Source of the DNA: Duganella guangzhouensis
Lineage (GTDB): Bacteria; Pseudomonadota; Gammaproteobacteria; Burkholderiales; Burkholderiaceae_D
DNA length: 64,000 nt
Assembly (NCBI RefSeq): GCF_009674535.1
Contig: NZ_WKJK01000005.1
Span: 62,001 to 126,000 of the forward strand
Direction: 5' to 3'
In this document: positions 1-7,710 of the stretch, in pieces
How positions within the stretch are numbered: position 1 is the first letter of the stretch
Layout: the number at the start of each line of letters is the position of its first letter
Program-made: the position numbers and the translations under genes
Notes under the pieces: model-generated
Told to the model about the DNA's origin: nothing
What the model saw: the letters and a program-made list of their open reading frames with translations, nothing else
Database searches by the model: none

Positions 1-1
1 C

Positions 2-451
2 GTTGGTCACAACATGACGTTGTCGGTGCTGAACGATTTTGTGCGCGCTACCCGCGTCGACCAGGACGCCGAGCTGGCGACCATTCGTCAGGAGATCAAG
101 GCGGTCAAGCTGAAAACGTCCAGCCCCTTCCTGCCGATTACCGGTCTGTCGGGCGGCAACCAGCAGAAGGCGGTGCTGTCCAAGATGCTGCTGACGAAAC
201 CGAAGATCCTGATCCTCGACGAACCGACGCGCGGCGTTGACGTTGGCGCCAAATTCGAAATCTATCAGCTGATGTTCGATCTGGCCAAGCAGGGCATGTC
301 CATCATCATGGTGTCGTCCGAGCTGGCGGAAGTACTGGGCATTTCGGACCGTGTGCTGGTGATCGGCGAGGGCAAGCTGCGCGGCGATTTCGTCAACCAT
401 AACCTCAGCCAGGAAACCGTGCTGGCGGCGGCGCTGGATCAGGCGCATTGA
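2..451 (+). CDS. xylG: Xylose-type sugar ABC transporter, ATP-binding subunit (3' part)
   Basis: C-terminal part of a sugar ABC-importer ATPase; the gene begins before the window, and frame 2 stays open from the first bases to the TGA at 449-451. The signature motif LSGGNQQK, a Walker B ([16 protein letters not shown]) and the [16 protein letters not shown] switch region are visible, as in the second ATPase domain of duplicated-domain XylG/RbsA/MglA proteins. The protein would sit on the cytoplasmic face and energise xylose uptake. The permease gene starts 14 bases downstream, so the two are co-transcribed. The xylose assignment rests on the XylH-like partner and the adjacent GH3 gene; another pentose or hexose is possible. 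Confidence 0.88.
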   Translation, partial: VGHNMTLSVLNDFVRATRVDQDAELATIRQEIKAVKLKTSSPFLPITGLSGGNQQKAVLSKMLLTKPKILILDEPTRGVDVGAKFEIYQLMFDLAKQGMSIIMVSSELAEVLGISDRVLVIGEGKLRGDFVNHNLSQETVLAAALDQAH

Positions 452-465
452 ATTTAGGATGACTT

Positions 466-1608
466 ATGAAGAGTAACAACATCAAACAACTGTTCACGCA
501 GTACAAGATGCTGGCGCTGCTGATCGCGGTGGCCATCATCTGGGGCTTCTTCAGCTATCACACCGAGGGCGGCTTCGTCACGCCGCGTAACTTGTCCAAT
601 CTGATGCGCCAGATGGCGATCACCGGCATCGTCGCCTGCGGCATGTCGCTGGTGATTATCGCCGGCGAGATCGATCTGTCGGTTGGCTCGCTGCTTGGCC
701 TGTTGGGCGGTATCGCGGCGGTGCTGGATGTGACGCATCACCTGCCGCTGTCGGCCACGCTGGCCATTGTGCTGGTGGTCGGCCTGGTGATTGGCCTGTT
801 CAACGGCTTCCTGACCGCCTATCTGGGCATCCCGTCGTTCATCGTTGGCCTGGGCGGCATGCTGGCCTATCGCGGCATCGTGCTGGGCGTGACCGGCGGT
901 ACCACCATCGCGCCGGTGTCGGACGATATGGTCTACATCGGCCAGGCGTATCTGTCACCGACGCTGGGCATCGCACTGGGTGTGGTGCTGTTTGTGGTGG
1001 CGGTCTACCTGATCTTCCAGCAGCGCCGCAGCCGTGCCACCCACGCGCTGGACGTGGCGCCGGTGTGGCGCGACGCGCTGAAGCTGGCGATCCTCGGCGC
1101 TGTGCTGGCGGGCTTTGTGGTGACCTTCAATTCGTATGAGGGCATTCCGCTGCCGGTGCTGCTGCTTCTGGCGCTGCTGGGCATCTTCAGCTACGTCACC
1201 ACGCAGACCGTGTTTGGCCGCCGCGTGTACTCGGTGGGCTCGAACATGGAGGCGACCCGGCTGTCCGGCATCAACGTCAAGTCGATCAAGCTGTGGATTT
1301 TCGGGATCATGGGTTTGATGTGCGCGCTGGCGGGGCTGGTGAACACGGCGCGTCTGGCGGCGGGTTCACCATCGGCCGGCACCTCGGGCGAGCTGGATGC
1401 GATTGCGGCCTGCTTCATCGGCGGCACCTCGATGCGCGGCGGCTCCGGCACCGTGCACGGCGCGTTGATCGGCGCGCTGGTAATGGCGTCGCTGGACAAC
1501 GGCATGTCGATGCTGGACGTGGATACGTATTGGCAGATGATCGTCAAAGGCGCGATTCTGACGCTGGCGGTCTGGGTGGATGTCAGCACCCGCGCAGGTA
1601 AGCGGTAA
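466..1608 (+). CDS. xylH: Xylose-type sugar ABC transporter permease
   Basis: Inner-membrane permease of a CUT2-family sugar importer, 380 residues with about ten hydrophobic segments. Family hallmarks are GMSLVIIAGEIDLSVGS near residue 60, GLFNGFLTAYLGIPSFIVGLG, and a C-terminal VGSNMEATRLSGINV followed by GGTSMRGGSGTVHGALIGAL. The insert between the transmembrane halves (around residues 185-205, QQRRSRATHALDV) is characteristic of XylH rather than RbsC. It follows the ATPase gene by 14 bases with an AGGATGAC ribosome site. The GH3 gene begins 33 bases after its stop, so uptake and hydrolysis are probably co-expressed. Confidence 0.88.
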   Translation: MKSNNIKQLFTQYKMLALLIAVAIIWGFFSYHTEGGFVTPRNLSNLMRQMAITGIVACGMSLVIIAGEIDLSVGSLLGLLGGIAAVLDVTHHLPLSATLAIVLVVGLVIGLFNGFLTAYLGIPSFIVGLGGMLAYRGIVLGVTGGTTIAPVSDDMVYIGQAYLSPTLGIALGVVLFVVAVYLIFQQRRSRATHALDVAPVWRDALKLAILGAVLAGFVVTFNSYEGIPLPVLLLLALLGIFSYVTTQTVFGRRVYSVGSNMEATRLSGINVKSIKLWIFGIMGLMCALAGLVNTARLAAGSPSAGTSGELDAIAACFIGGTSMRGGSGTVHGALIGALVMASLDNGMSMLDVDTYWQMIVKGAILTLAVWVDVSTRAGKR

Positions 1609-1641
1609 GTAACACTCTCATAAAAATACAGGAGACAACGC

Positions 1642-4020
1642 ATGACTAACAACCGTAGGCAGTTCCTCACTTCCATGACCGGCCTGGCCGGGCTCTCGGC
1701 CTTGCCGTCGGTGGCGCTGGCCGCCGCGTCGGCGCCGTACAAGGATGCCGCGCTGCCGGTGGAAAAGCGGGTGGACGATCTGCTCGGCCGCATGACGCTG
1801 GAAGAGAAGATCGCACAGATGCAGTGCACCTGGCAGGCCAAGACCGAAATCCAGGACGCCAAGGGCGAGTTCTCGGCGGCCAAGGCGCAGAAGGCGTATC
1901 CGCATGGTTTGGGCATGATCGCCCGTCCTTCGGACCGCCAACTGGGCCAGGCCGCCGGCGCCGGCGATACCGGCGGCGTCTCCAACCGCAATGCGCTGGA
2001 GACCGCTGTCTATACCAACGCGGTGCAGAAGTGGGCGGTGGAGCAAACCCGTTTGGGCATTCCGCTGTTTATGCACGAAGAGGCGCTGCACGGTTACGTG
2101 GCGCGCGATGCGACCAGCTTCCCGCAGGCGATCGGCATCGCTTCGTCCTTCGATACCGATCTGACCACGAAGATTTTCAGCGTGGCGGCGCGCGAGATGC
2201 GTGTGCGTGGTGCCAATCTGGCGTTGGCGCCGGTGGTGGACGTGGCGCGTGAGCCGCGCTGGGGCCGCATCGAGGAAACCTATGGTGAAGATCCATACGT
2301 CTGCGGCGAGATCGGCAAGGCGGCGATTCTCGGCTTTGCAGGTTCGGATCCCAAGCTGGCCAAGGACAAGGTGTTCGTCACGCTGAAGCACATGACCGGT
2401 CACGGCCAGCCGGAGAGCGGCACCAATATCGGCCCGGCGGAAGTCAGCGAGCGCACCTTGCGTGAAGAGTTCTTCCCGCCGTTCGAAAAGGCGATCAAGG
2501 AAGCCAACGTCGGCTGCGTCATGCCGTCGTATAACGAGATCGGCGGCGTGCCGTCGCACGCCAATCACTGGCTGCTGCATAAGGTGCTGCGCGAGGAGTG
2601 GGGCTTCAAGGGCATCACCGTGTCCGACTACTTCGGCATCAATGAGCTGATTACGCGCCACAAGCTGGTGGCCACACCTAAAGAGGCCGCACTGCGCGCC
2701 ATCAAGGCCGGCGTGGATGTCGAAACGCCGGACGGCCTGGCCTACAAGGAGTTGGGCGCGCTGGTGAACGAAAAGCGCGTTTCGGAGGAAGAAATCAACG
2801 TCGTGGTGCGTCGCATCCTGACCATGAAATTTCAATCCGGCCTGTTCGAGCAGCCTTACGTCGACGCCAAGGTGGCCGACAGCCTGACCGCTACGCAGGA
2901 CGCGGTGGCGCTGGCCCGCCTGGCCGCGACCCGCACGCCGGTGCTGCTGAAGAATGACAAGGGTGTGCTGCCGCTGGATGGCAAGAAGGTCGGCAAGCTG
3001 CTGCTGATCGGCACCCACGCCAAGGACACGCCGATCGGTGGTTACTCGGACATTCCGCGTCATGTGGTGTCCATTTACGATGGCTTGCAGGCGGAGGCCA
3101 AGGCACAGGGCTTCTCGCTGGCGTATTCGGAAGGCGTGCGTATCACCGAGCAGCGCATCTGGGGCGCGGACGAGATCAAGTTCACGTCGCCGGAAGTGAA
3201 TGCGAAGTTGATCGCGGCGGCGGTGGAAGCCGCCAAGTCGGCCGATACCATCGTCCTGGTGCTGGGCGATAACGAGCAAACCAGCCGCGAGGCGTGGGCT
3301 GACAATCACCTGGGCGATCGCGAGTCGCTGGACCTGATGGGCCAGCAGAACGATCTGGCGCGCGCCATTTTCGCGCTGGGCAAACCGACTGTGGTGTTCC
3401 TGCTGAACGGCCGTCCGCTGTCGATCAACCTGCTGGCCGAGAAGGCCGACGCGATCATCGAGGGCTGGTACATGGGGCAGGAGACCGGCTATGCGGCGGC
3501 GGATCTGCTGTTCGGCCGCGCCAATCCAGGCGGCAAACTGCCGGTGTCGGTTGCGCGCAGCGTTGGCCAACTGCCGATCTTCTACAACCACAAGCCATCG
3601 GCCCGCCGTGGTTATATCGATGGTTCGACCAAGCCGTTGTATCCGTTCGGCTTTGGCTTGAGCTACACCACGTTTGCGATTTCCGAACCGCGCCTGGCCA
3701 AGGCGAATATCGCGGTGGGCGAGTCGACGCGAGTGGAGGTGGACGTGACCAACACCGGCAAGCGCGCTGGCGATGAGGTGGTGCAGATTTACATTCGCGA
3801 CGATGTCAGCTCGGTCACGCGGCCGGTACTGGAACTGAAAGCGTTCAAGCGCGTCACGCTGCAGCCGGGCGAGAAGCGTACGCTGAGCTTTGACATCAAG
3901 CCGTCCGACCTGTGGTTCTACAACACCGAGATGCAGCGGGTGGTGGAACCGGGCAGCTTCACCATACACGCTGGGCCGAACAGCGTGGATCTGAAGTCGG
4001 TCAAGCTGATGGTCGGCTAA
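1642..4020 (+). CDS. Exported GH3 beta-glycosidase (beta-xylosidase or beta-glucosidase)
   Basis: Glycoside hydrolase family 3 enzyme, 792 residues, expected to release terminal sugars from xylo- or gluco-oligosaccharides in the periplasm. The N-terminus NNRRQFLTSM plus a hydrophobic stretch ending ALAAAS looks like a Tat signal. The GH3 N-domain (about 38-400) has KHMTGHG at 249-255 and the nucleophile motif VSDYFG with Asp329. The GH3 C-domain (about 430-660) contains GDNEQTSREAW. A fibronectin-III-like domain ends the protein. An AGGAGAC ribosome site precedes the ATG. Position behind xylGH favours xylosidase activity, but GH3 specificity cannot be read from sequence alone. Confidence 0.9.
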   Translation: MTNNRRQFLTSMTGLAGLSALPSVALAAASAPYKDAALPVEKRVDDLLGRMTLEEKIAQMQCTWQAKTEIQDAKGEFSAAKAQKAYPHGLGMIARPSDRQLGQAAGAGDTGGVSNRNALETAVYTNAVQKWAVEQTRLGIPLFMHEEALHGYVARDATSFPQAIGIASSFDTDLTTKIFSVAAREMRVRGANLALAPVVDVAREPRWGRIEETYGEDPYVCGEIGKAAILGFAGSDPKLAKDKVFVTLKHMTGHGQPESGTNIGPAEVSERTLREEFFPPFEKAIKEANVGCVMPSYNEIGGVPSHANHWLLHKVLREEWGFKGITVSDYFGINELITRHKLVATPKEAALRAIKAGVDVETPDGLAYKELGALVNEKRVSEEEINVVVRRILTMKFQSGLFEQPYVDAKVADSLTATQDAVALARLAATRTPVLLKNDKGVLPLDGKKVGKLLLIGTHAKDTPIGGYSDIPRHVVSIYDGLQAEAKAQGFSLAYSEGVRITEQRIWGADEIKFTSPEVNAKLIAAAVEAAKSADTIVLVLGDNEQTSREAWADNHLGDRESLDLMGQQNDLARAIFALGKPTVVFLLNGRPLSINLLAEKADAIIEGWYMGQETGYAAADLLFGRANPGGKLPVSVARSVGQLPIFYNHKPSARRGYIDGSTKPLYPFGFGLSYTTFAISEPRLAKANIAVGESTRVEVDVTNTGKRAGDEVVQIYIRDDVSSVTRPVLELKAFKRVTLQPGEKRTLSFDIKPSDLWFYNTEMQRVVEPGSFTIHAGPNSVDLKSVKLMVG

Positions 4021-4024
4021 AGGC

Positions 4025-5185
4025 TTACATGGCTCGGATTACCGAGCCATTCCGGCCATTGTCCTTGGCCTGATAGAGTGCCGCATCGGCCAGTTGGAGG
4101 ACGTTCTCGAACTTCTGGCCCTGATGCGGCATCAGCGTGACCATGCCCACGCTCAGGCTCACGATGCCGGCCGCTTCCGATTGCGCATGCGGTATCGCCA
4201 GCGCCTGGATGCCGGCATGGATCTCTTCTATGATCCGGGCTGCCGCTTCCGGCGCCAGGTCATGCCAGACGCCGATGAATTCCTCGCCGCCGTAGCGCGC
4301 CGCCAGGTCCATCGGGCGGCGCGTGTGCTGGCGGATCACGCTGGCGACGCTTTTCAGTACTTCATCGCCAGCGACATGGCCGTAGCTGTCGTTATAGCGC
4401 TTGAAGAAATCCACATCGATCATCGCGATGGCCAGCATTTGCTGGCTGCGGCAGGACTGTCGCCACAGGATCTCGACCTTGTCGCTGAAGGCACGGCGGT
4501 TCAACAGATTGGTCAGGAAGTCGCGGCTGGCCATTTCATGCAACTGATGGCTTAGCGCGTAGCTTTGGCGCGCCGCATATTCCATGAAGTAGGCGCCGGC
4601 GGTGCCAATGACGTTGGCGGTGGCCAGGAAAATCGTCCGCATCAACAGCACCTTGGGAGGCATGCCGGCCACCATCTCCGCCAGCGGATAGCAGATGCAG
4701 ACGAACCAGCCACATGCCGCCGCCATATACATTCTCAAGGCGCCGGTGCAGTAGAAATAGAACACGGTCAGGATGATGCCCTCGTAGGAAAGCGGCGTGT
4801 TGTTGATACTGCCGACGAACAGTATGCCGATCACGCACAGGCCGTTGAGTGCCGCGACGAGGGTGGCTATCGTTTGCATGTACGGGCGCGCGGCACGGAT
4901 GAAGGACACCGCAAGGCCGAGTGCCAGCGCGAGGATGATGGCCAGGCGCAGCAGCAGCACTTCGCGGCGAATCAGGTCCGGGATCATGAAATGATCCAGC
5001 ACGGCGTAGGCCAGCATGACCATGATCGCCACGCCGAATGCCCAGCGGATGCGCGGCAGCAGGATGACCTCATAGTACTTCTTGAACTGGCTCTCCAATT
5101 GCGGCGCAAAACGTAGCGTCAGCCTTCGTATTCTATAGACGGCGCGCTCTTCATCGCTGAGGAGTTGTTTTTTTAGAAAACTCAA
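4025..5185 (-). CDS. Membrane diguanylate cyclase (GGDEF), TTG start preferred
   Basis: Makes cyclic di-GMP from GTP. The N-terminal half has five or six hydrophobic segments with no recognised sensor domain; the C-terminal GGDEF domain carries an intact RYGGEEF (GGEEF at about residue 299) and an inhibitory RxxD site (RPMD) five residues upstream, so it is probably active and product-inhibited. The frame stays open to 5296, but that would overlap the divergent gene starting at 5259. A TTG at 5183-5185 preceded by AAGGA at good spacing gives 386 residues and is preferred. It converges with the GH3 gene with only four bases between stops. Confidence 0.88.
   Translation of the reverse strand: MSFLKKQLLSDEERAVYRIRRLTLRFAPQLESQFKKYYEVILLPRIRWAFGVAIMVMLAYAVLDHFMIPDLIRREVLLLRLAIILALALGLAVSFIRAARPYMQTIATLVAALNGLCVIGILFVGSINNTPLSYEGIILTVFYFYCTGALRMYMAAACGWFVCICYPLAEMVAGMPPKVLLMRTIFLATANVIGTAGAYFMEYAARQSYALSHQLHEMASRDFLTNLLNRRAFSDKVEILWRQSCRSQQMLAIAMIDVDFFKRYNDSYGHVAGDEVLKSVASVIRQHTRRPMDLAARYGGEEFIGVWHDLAPEAAARIIEEIHAGIQALAIPHAQSEAAGIVSLSVGMVTLMPHQGQKFENVLQLADAALYQAKDNGRNGSVIRAM
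4029..4050. terminator. Palindromic hairpin at a convergent gene junction
   Basis: ATGGCTCGG and CCGAGCCAT form a perfect 9-bp stem around an ATTA loop, just past the GH3 stop and within the last codons of the convergent diguanylate cyclase. There is no T-tract, so intrinsic termination is uncertain. Its placement between converging genes suggests a bidirectional transcription or mRNA 3'-end signal. Confidence 0.4.
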
Positions 5186-5258
5186 TTGAATTCCTTGCCA
5201 CTGCGTCGTGTTAGTGTGTGCGCTAATATACCTGTTCCTGAAATGGAGGAGACGAGTG

Positions 5259-5735
5259 ATGGCCAACAAAAATACGATTTGTCTTTGGTACGACAAAGAC
5301 GCGGAAGAGGCGGCGAATTTTTATGCCGGCGTGTTCCCGGATAGCGCGGTCACCGCGGTGCACAAAGCGCCCGGCGATTTCCCCGGCGGGACGGCGGGGC
5401 AGGTGCTGACCGTCGAGTTCACGGTGTGCGGCGTGCCGTGTCTGGGGCTGAACGGTGGTCCCACCTTCAAGCAAAGCGAGGCGTTTTCGTTCCAGATCGC
5501 CACCGACGACCAGGCCGAGACGGACCGCTACTGGAACGCCATCGTCGGCAACGGCGGCGCCGAAAGCGCCTGCGGCTGGTGCAAGGACAAGTGGGGATTG
5601 TCGTGGCAGATCACGCCACGGGTGCTGACCGACGCCATGGCGCAAGGCGGCGCCGTCGCCCAGCGCGCCTTCCAGGCCATGATGACGATGCGGAAGATCG
5701 ACGTCGCTCAGATTGAAGCCGCCGCGCGGGGCTAG
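5259..5735 (+). CDS. PhnB-like VOC superfamily protein
   Basis: A 158-residue protein of the vicinal-oxygen-chelate superfamily, PhnB or 3-demethylubiquinone methyltransferase-like group (PF06983 type). Matches are the opening TICLWYDKDAEEAANFYAGVFPDS and the later GGAESACGWCKDKWGLSWQITP, typical of this group. Family members are widespread and mostly uncharacterised; no substrate can be given. The start at 5259 is chosen because it follows GGAGGAGACG closely; the frame also extends upstream to 5208 without a ribosome site. Divergent from the diguanylate cyclase. Confidence 0.85.
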   Translation: MANKNTICLWYDKDAEEAANFYAGVFPDSAVTAVHKAPGDFPGGTAGQVLTVEFTVCGVPCLGLNGGPTFKQSEAFSFQIATDDQAETDRYWNAIVGNGGAESACGWCKDKWGLSWQITPRVLTDAMAQGGAVAQRAFQAMMTMRKIDVAQIEAAARG

Positions 5736-6328
5736 CGCCGCAAGAGTAACCATGCGGCTGAGAGATACCACACCGCCTGAATGGTGAAGATCGCCATCAG
5801 GCTGTGAGGTGTCAGCCGCAGGTCGCTGAACAATAGCGCTGCTGCTGGCAGGGATGACGCCAGCATGCCGACGCAGGCGAACCACGCCGCGCTGCGGCGG
5901 GACGCGTAGGCCCAGCCAAGCATCGCCGCACAATGCGCCAGCAAGCCGGCTTTGCTGAATACCTGTATCGCCAACCCCATTGCTTGCAGCATGGGCAGGC
6001 TGTCCGGAATGCCCGCCACATTTGGCACGATAAAACCATCGAATAGCATGGCGACGCCTAGCAGCACTGATCCGAGTGCGTGTGCGGCGAGGCCTGTGGC
6101 GCTTGCCGGCTGCAATGATCGCAACGCGCGGGTGAGCATGGCCAGCATGACGATCAGAACACCGTGTACCAGGCGATCCTTGTGCGCCAGTTGCGCGATC
6201 TGTGCCGGCAGCAGCGCAGCATCGCCCTGCGTGCCGGCGACCGGGTGGTGAAACAGTGCCACCAGCACGATCAGCGCCGTGGCGGCGATCGTGTATGCGG
6301 CGATGTGTTGATGGTTGGGGACTTGCAT
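5732..6328 (-). CDS. Conserved integral membrane protein of unknown function
   Basis: A 198-residue hydrophobic protein with about six membrane segments, for example AAYTIAATALIVLVALF near the N-terminus and AVWYLSAAWLLL at the end. No catalytic motif was recognised. Its 3' end overlaps the VOC gene by four bases in convergent orientation. It is divergent from the damaged TetR-type gene starting at 6453, an arrangement in which the regulator usually controls the neighbour, so it may once have been the TetR target. Function unknown. Confidence 0.75.
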   Translation of the reverse strand: MQVPNHQHIAAYTIAATALIVLVALFHHPVAGTQGDAALLPAQIAQLAHKDRLVHGVLIVMLAMLTRALRSLQPASATGLAAHALGSVLLGVAMLFDGFIVPNVAGIPDSLPMLQAMGLAIQVFSKAGLLAHCAAMLGWAYASRRSAAWFACVGMLASSLPAAALLFSDLRLTPHSLMAIFTIQAVWYLSAAWLLLRR

Positions 6329-6452
6329 ATCACTCCTTTACATGGTCTTGGGAGTGACATTAATATCAGTAGCTGGGTGGCGGTTGGCGGCCGTATGCGG
6401 CGGTCTGGCCGTTAGCAGACAATGGCTGAAAAATGTCCGGAAAGGTCGACGA

Positions 6453-6890
6453 ATGGCGGTGGTGGAAGACAGAAGGCAAAAGCGAACCAAAGCTGCGCTG
6501 CAAGGCGCTTTTCGCGAACTGCTACTCGATCAGGGCTATGAGGCGCTGACCGTAGGCGCGGTGGCGGAACAGGCGAATATCGGCCGCTCGACGTTTTATG
6601 AGCATTATCGGACCAAGGAAGAGCTGCTGCGCGCCAGTATCAGCAGGCCATTCGGCGTGCTGGCCGGCCTGGTGGATGGTGCGAGCGGCGCCGACGTTCT
6701 GCTTTCGCTACTCCAGCATTTTCGTGAAAACCAGCAGGTAGCGCGACTGCTGCTGGGATGGCAGACCAGGACCGGCTTTGTCCGCCGGCAGTGCCGCGCT
6801 GGCGCAAATGCTCGCCGTCAGCCCGCGTTGAACGGGTTTATTGCGGTGGCGGCTCCCACAGCTCGACCTTGTTGCCTTCCGGGTCGATGA
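6453..6890 (+). pseudogene. TetR-family regulator, frameshifted and truncated
   Basis: The N-terminal half is a normal TetR DNA-binding domain: RRQKRTKAALQGAFRELLLDQGYEALTVGAVAEQANIGRSTFYEHYRTKEELL. The start at 6453 follows GGAAAGG. After QVARLLLG (to about 6758) the frame becomes Arg/Cys-rich and unlike a TetR ligand domain. Skipping T6759 would restore GGRPGPALSAGSAALAQMLAV, which looks like family sequence, but that frame stops at 6829-6831. About 60 further C-terminal residues usual for TetR are missing, replaced by the convergent VOC gene. DNA binding could survive, but ligand response and dimerisation are probably lost. A sequencing error alone does not explain the missing C-terminus. 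Confidence 0.65.
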
Positions 6891-7221
6891 CCCAGCCGAA
6901 TTTACCGTACTCGGAATCGTCGGCGTTATCGAGCACGTTGCAGCCCTCGTCGCGCAGCGCTTGCAGCAGCGCCGCCAGGTCGTCCACGCGATAGTTGACC
7001 ATGAAGGAAGCGCCCCCAGGCGCAAAGTGGCCACTGTCCGCCGCGCTGATGCACCACGCGGTAGTGCCGCCGACCGGTTTACCCTCGTCGTCAGCCCAAT
7101 CGAAAGCCGCGCCACCCCAGGGCTGCACATCGATGCCCAGATGCCGCCGATACCATTCCCGCAGTGCCGCAGGATCTTTCGCATAAAAGAAAATACCGCC
7201 AACCCCGGTCACGCGTTTCAT
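6838..7221 (-). CDS. Glyoxalase-like VOC family protein
   Basis: A 127-residue single-module vicinal-oxygen-chelate protein: opening GGIFFYAKDPAALREWYRRHLGI, middle FMVNYRVDDLAALLQALRDEGC, and closing GWVIDPEGNKVELWEPP. The pattern matches glyoxalase or bleomycin-resistance-like proteins, where conserved His and Glu bind metal; here the terminal Glu is present. The substrate is unknown. The start at 7221 follows GGAGGGCGAC; an upstream in-frame codon at 7290 lacks such a site. Its 3' end abuts the truncated TetR gene. Confidence 0.85.
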   Translation of the reverse strand: MKRVTGVGGIFFYAKDPAALREWYRRHLGIDVQPWGGAAFDWADDEGKPVGGTTAWCISAADSGHFAPGGASFMVNYRVDDLAALLQALRDEGCNVLDNADDSEYGKFGWVIDPEGNKVELWEPPPQ

Positions 7222-7338
7222 GTCGCCCTCCAGTCTGAGTGCGGATAACTCTATCACAACACCGTTCGATAGCGAACATACGATGCGCATGGCGCTTGTT
7301 ACGATGACTCATCCGTTGATAACAACAAGAGGCTCATC

Positions 7339-7707
7339 ATGGCAAGCGCTAAACAGGTTCTGGTGGTGGATGATAATGTGGAGATGGTGGAGTCGCTGTC
7401 GGCGCTGCTGCAGTGTCACGGCTACGAGACGGCGGCGGCGCATAATGGTTATGAAGCCTGCGACTGGGTGCGCGACGCGCTGCCGAAGGCGATCATCATG
7501 GACCTCGGCATGCCGTGGATGGATGGCTATGGCGCGGTGCGCGCGATCCGCCGCATGCCCGGCGCGCAGGAAGTGCCGATCATCGCGCTGACCGGCTCCG
7601 CCGACGGCGATTCGGCCAAAAAGGCCGTTGCCGCCGGCTTCAATCAGCACTTCTCCAAGCCGCTCAACTTCGAGTATCTGAATCAGTACCTGAGCAGCTT
7701 GTCCTGA
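7339..7707 (+). CDS. Single-domain response regulator (CheY-like receiver)
   Basis: A 122-residue stand-alone receiver domain. All phosphorylation residues are visible: the acidic pair in VVDDN (11-12), phospho-acceptor Asp55 in IIMDLGMP, Thr85 in IIALTGS, and Lys107 in HFSKPL. There is no output domain, so it must act by protein interaction, as a phosphorelay intermediate or by controlling another kinase. No histidine kinase is adjacent; the neighbours are a VOC gene and a phosphatase gene. A cognate hybrid kinase elsewhere is likely. Confidence 0.92.
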   Translation: MASAKQVLVVDDNVEMVESLSALLQCHGYETAAAHNGYEACDWVRDALPKAIIMDLGMPWMDGYGAVRAIRRMPGAQEVPIIALTGSADGDSAKKAVAAGFNQHFSKPLNFEYLNQYLSSLS

Positions 7708-7710
7708 CGA

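Noticed and set aside
1618..3969. 783-residue open frame antisense to the GH3 gene
   Set aside because: The sense GH3 protein has clear catalytic motifs, signal and ribosome site; the antisense frame is His/Arg/Gln-rich and unlike any family, a GC-rich shadow.
5185..5296. Extended N-terminus of the diguanylate cyclase
   Set aside because: It overlaps the divergent VOC gene start, lacks a ribosome site, and the TTG at 5185 has an AAGGA.
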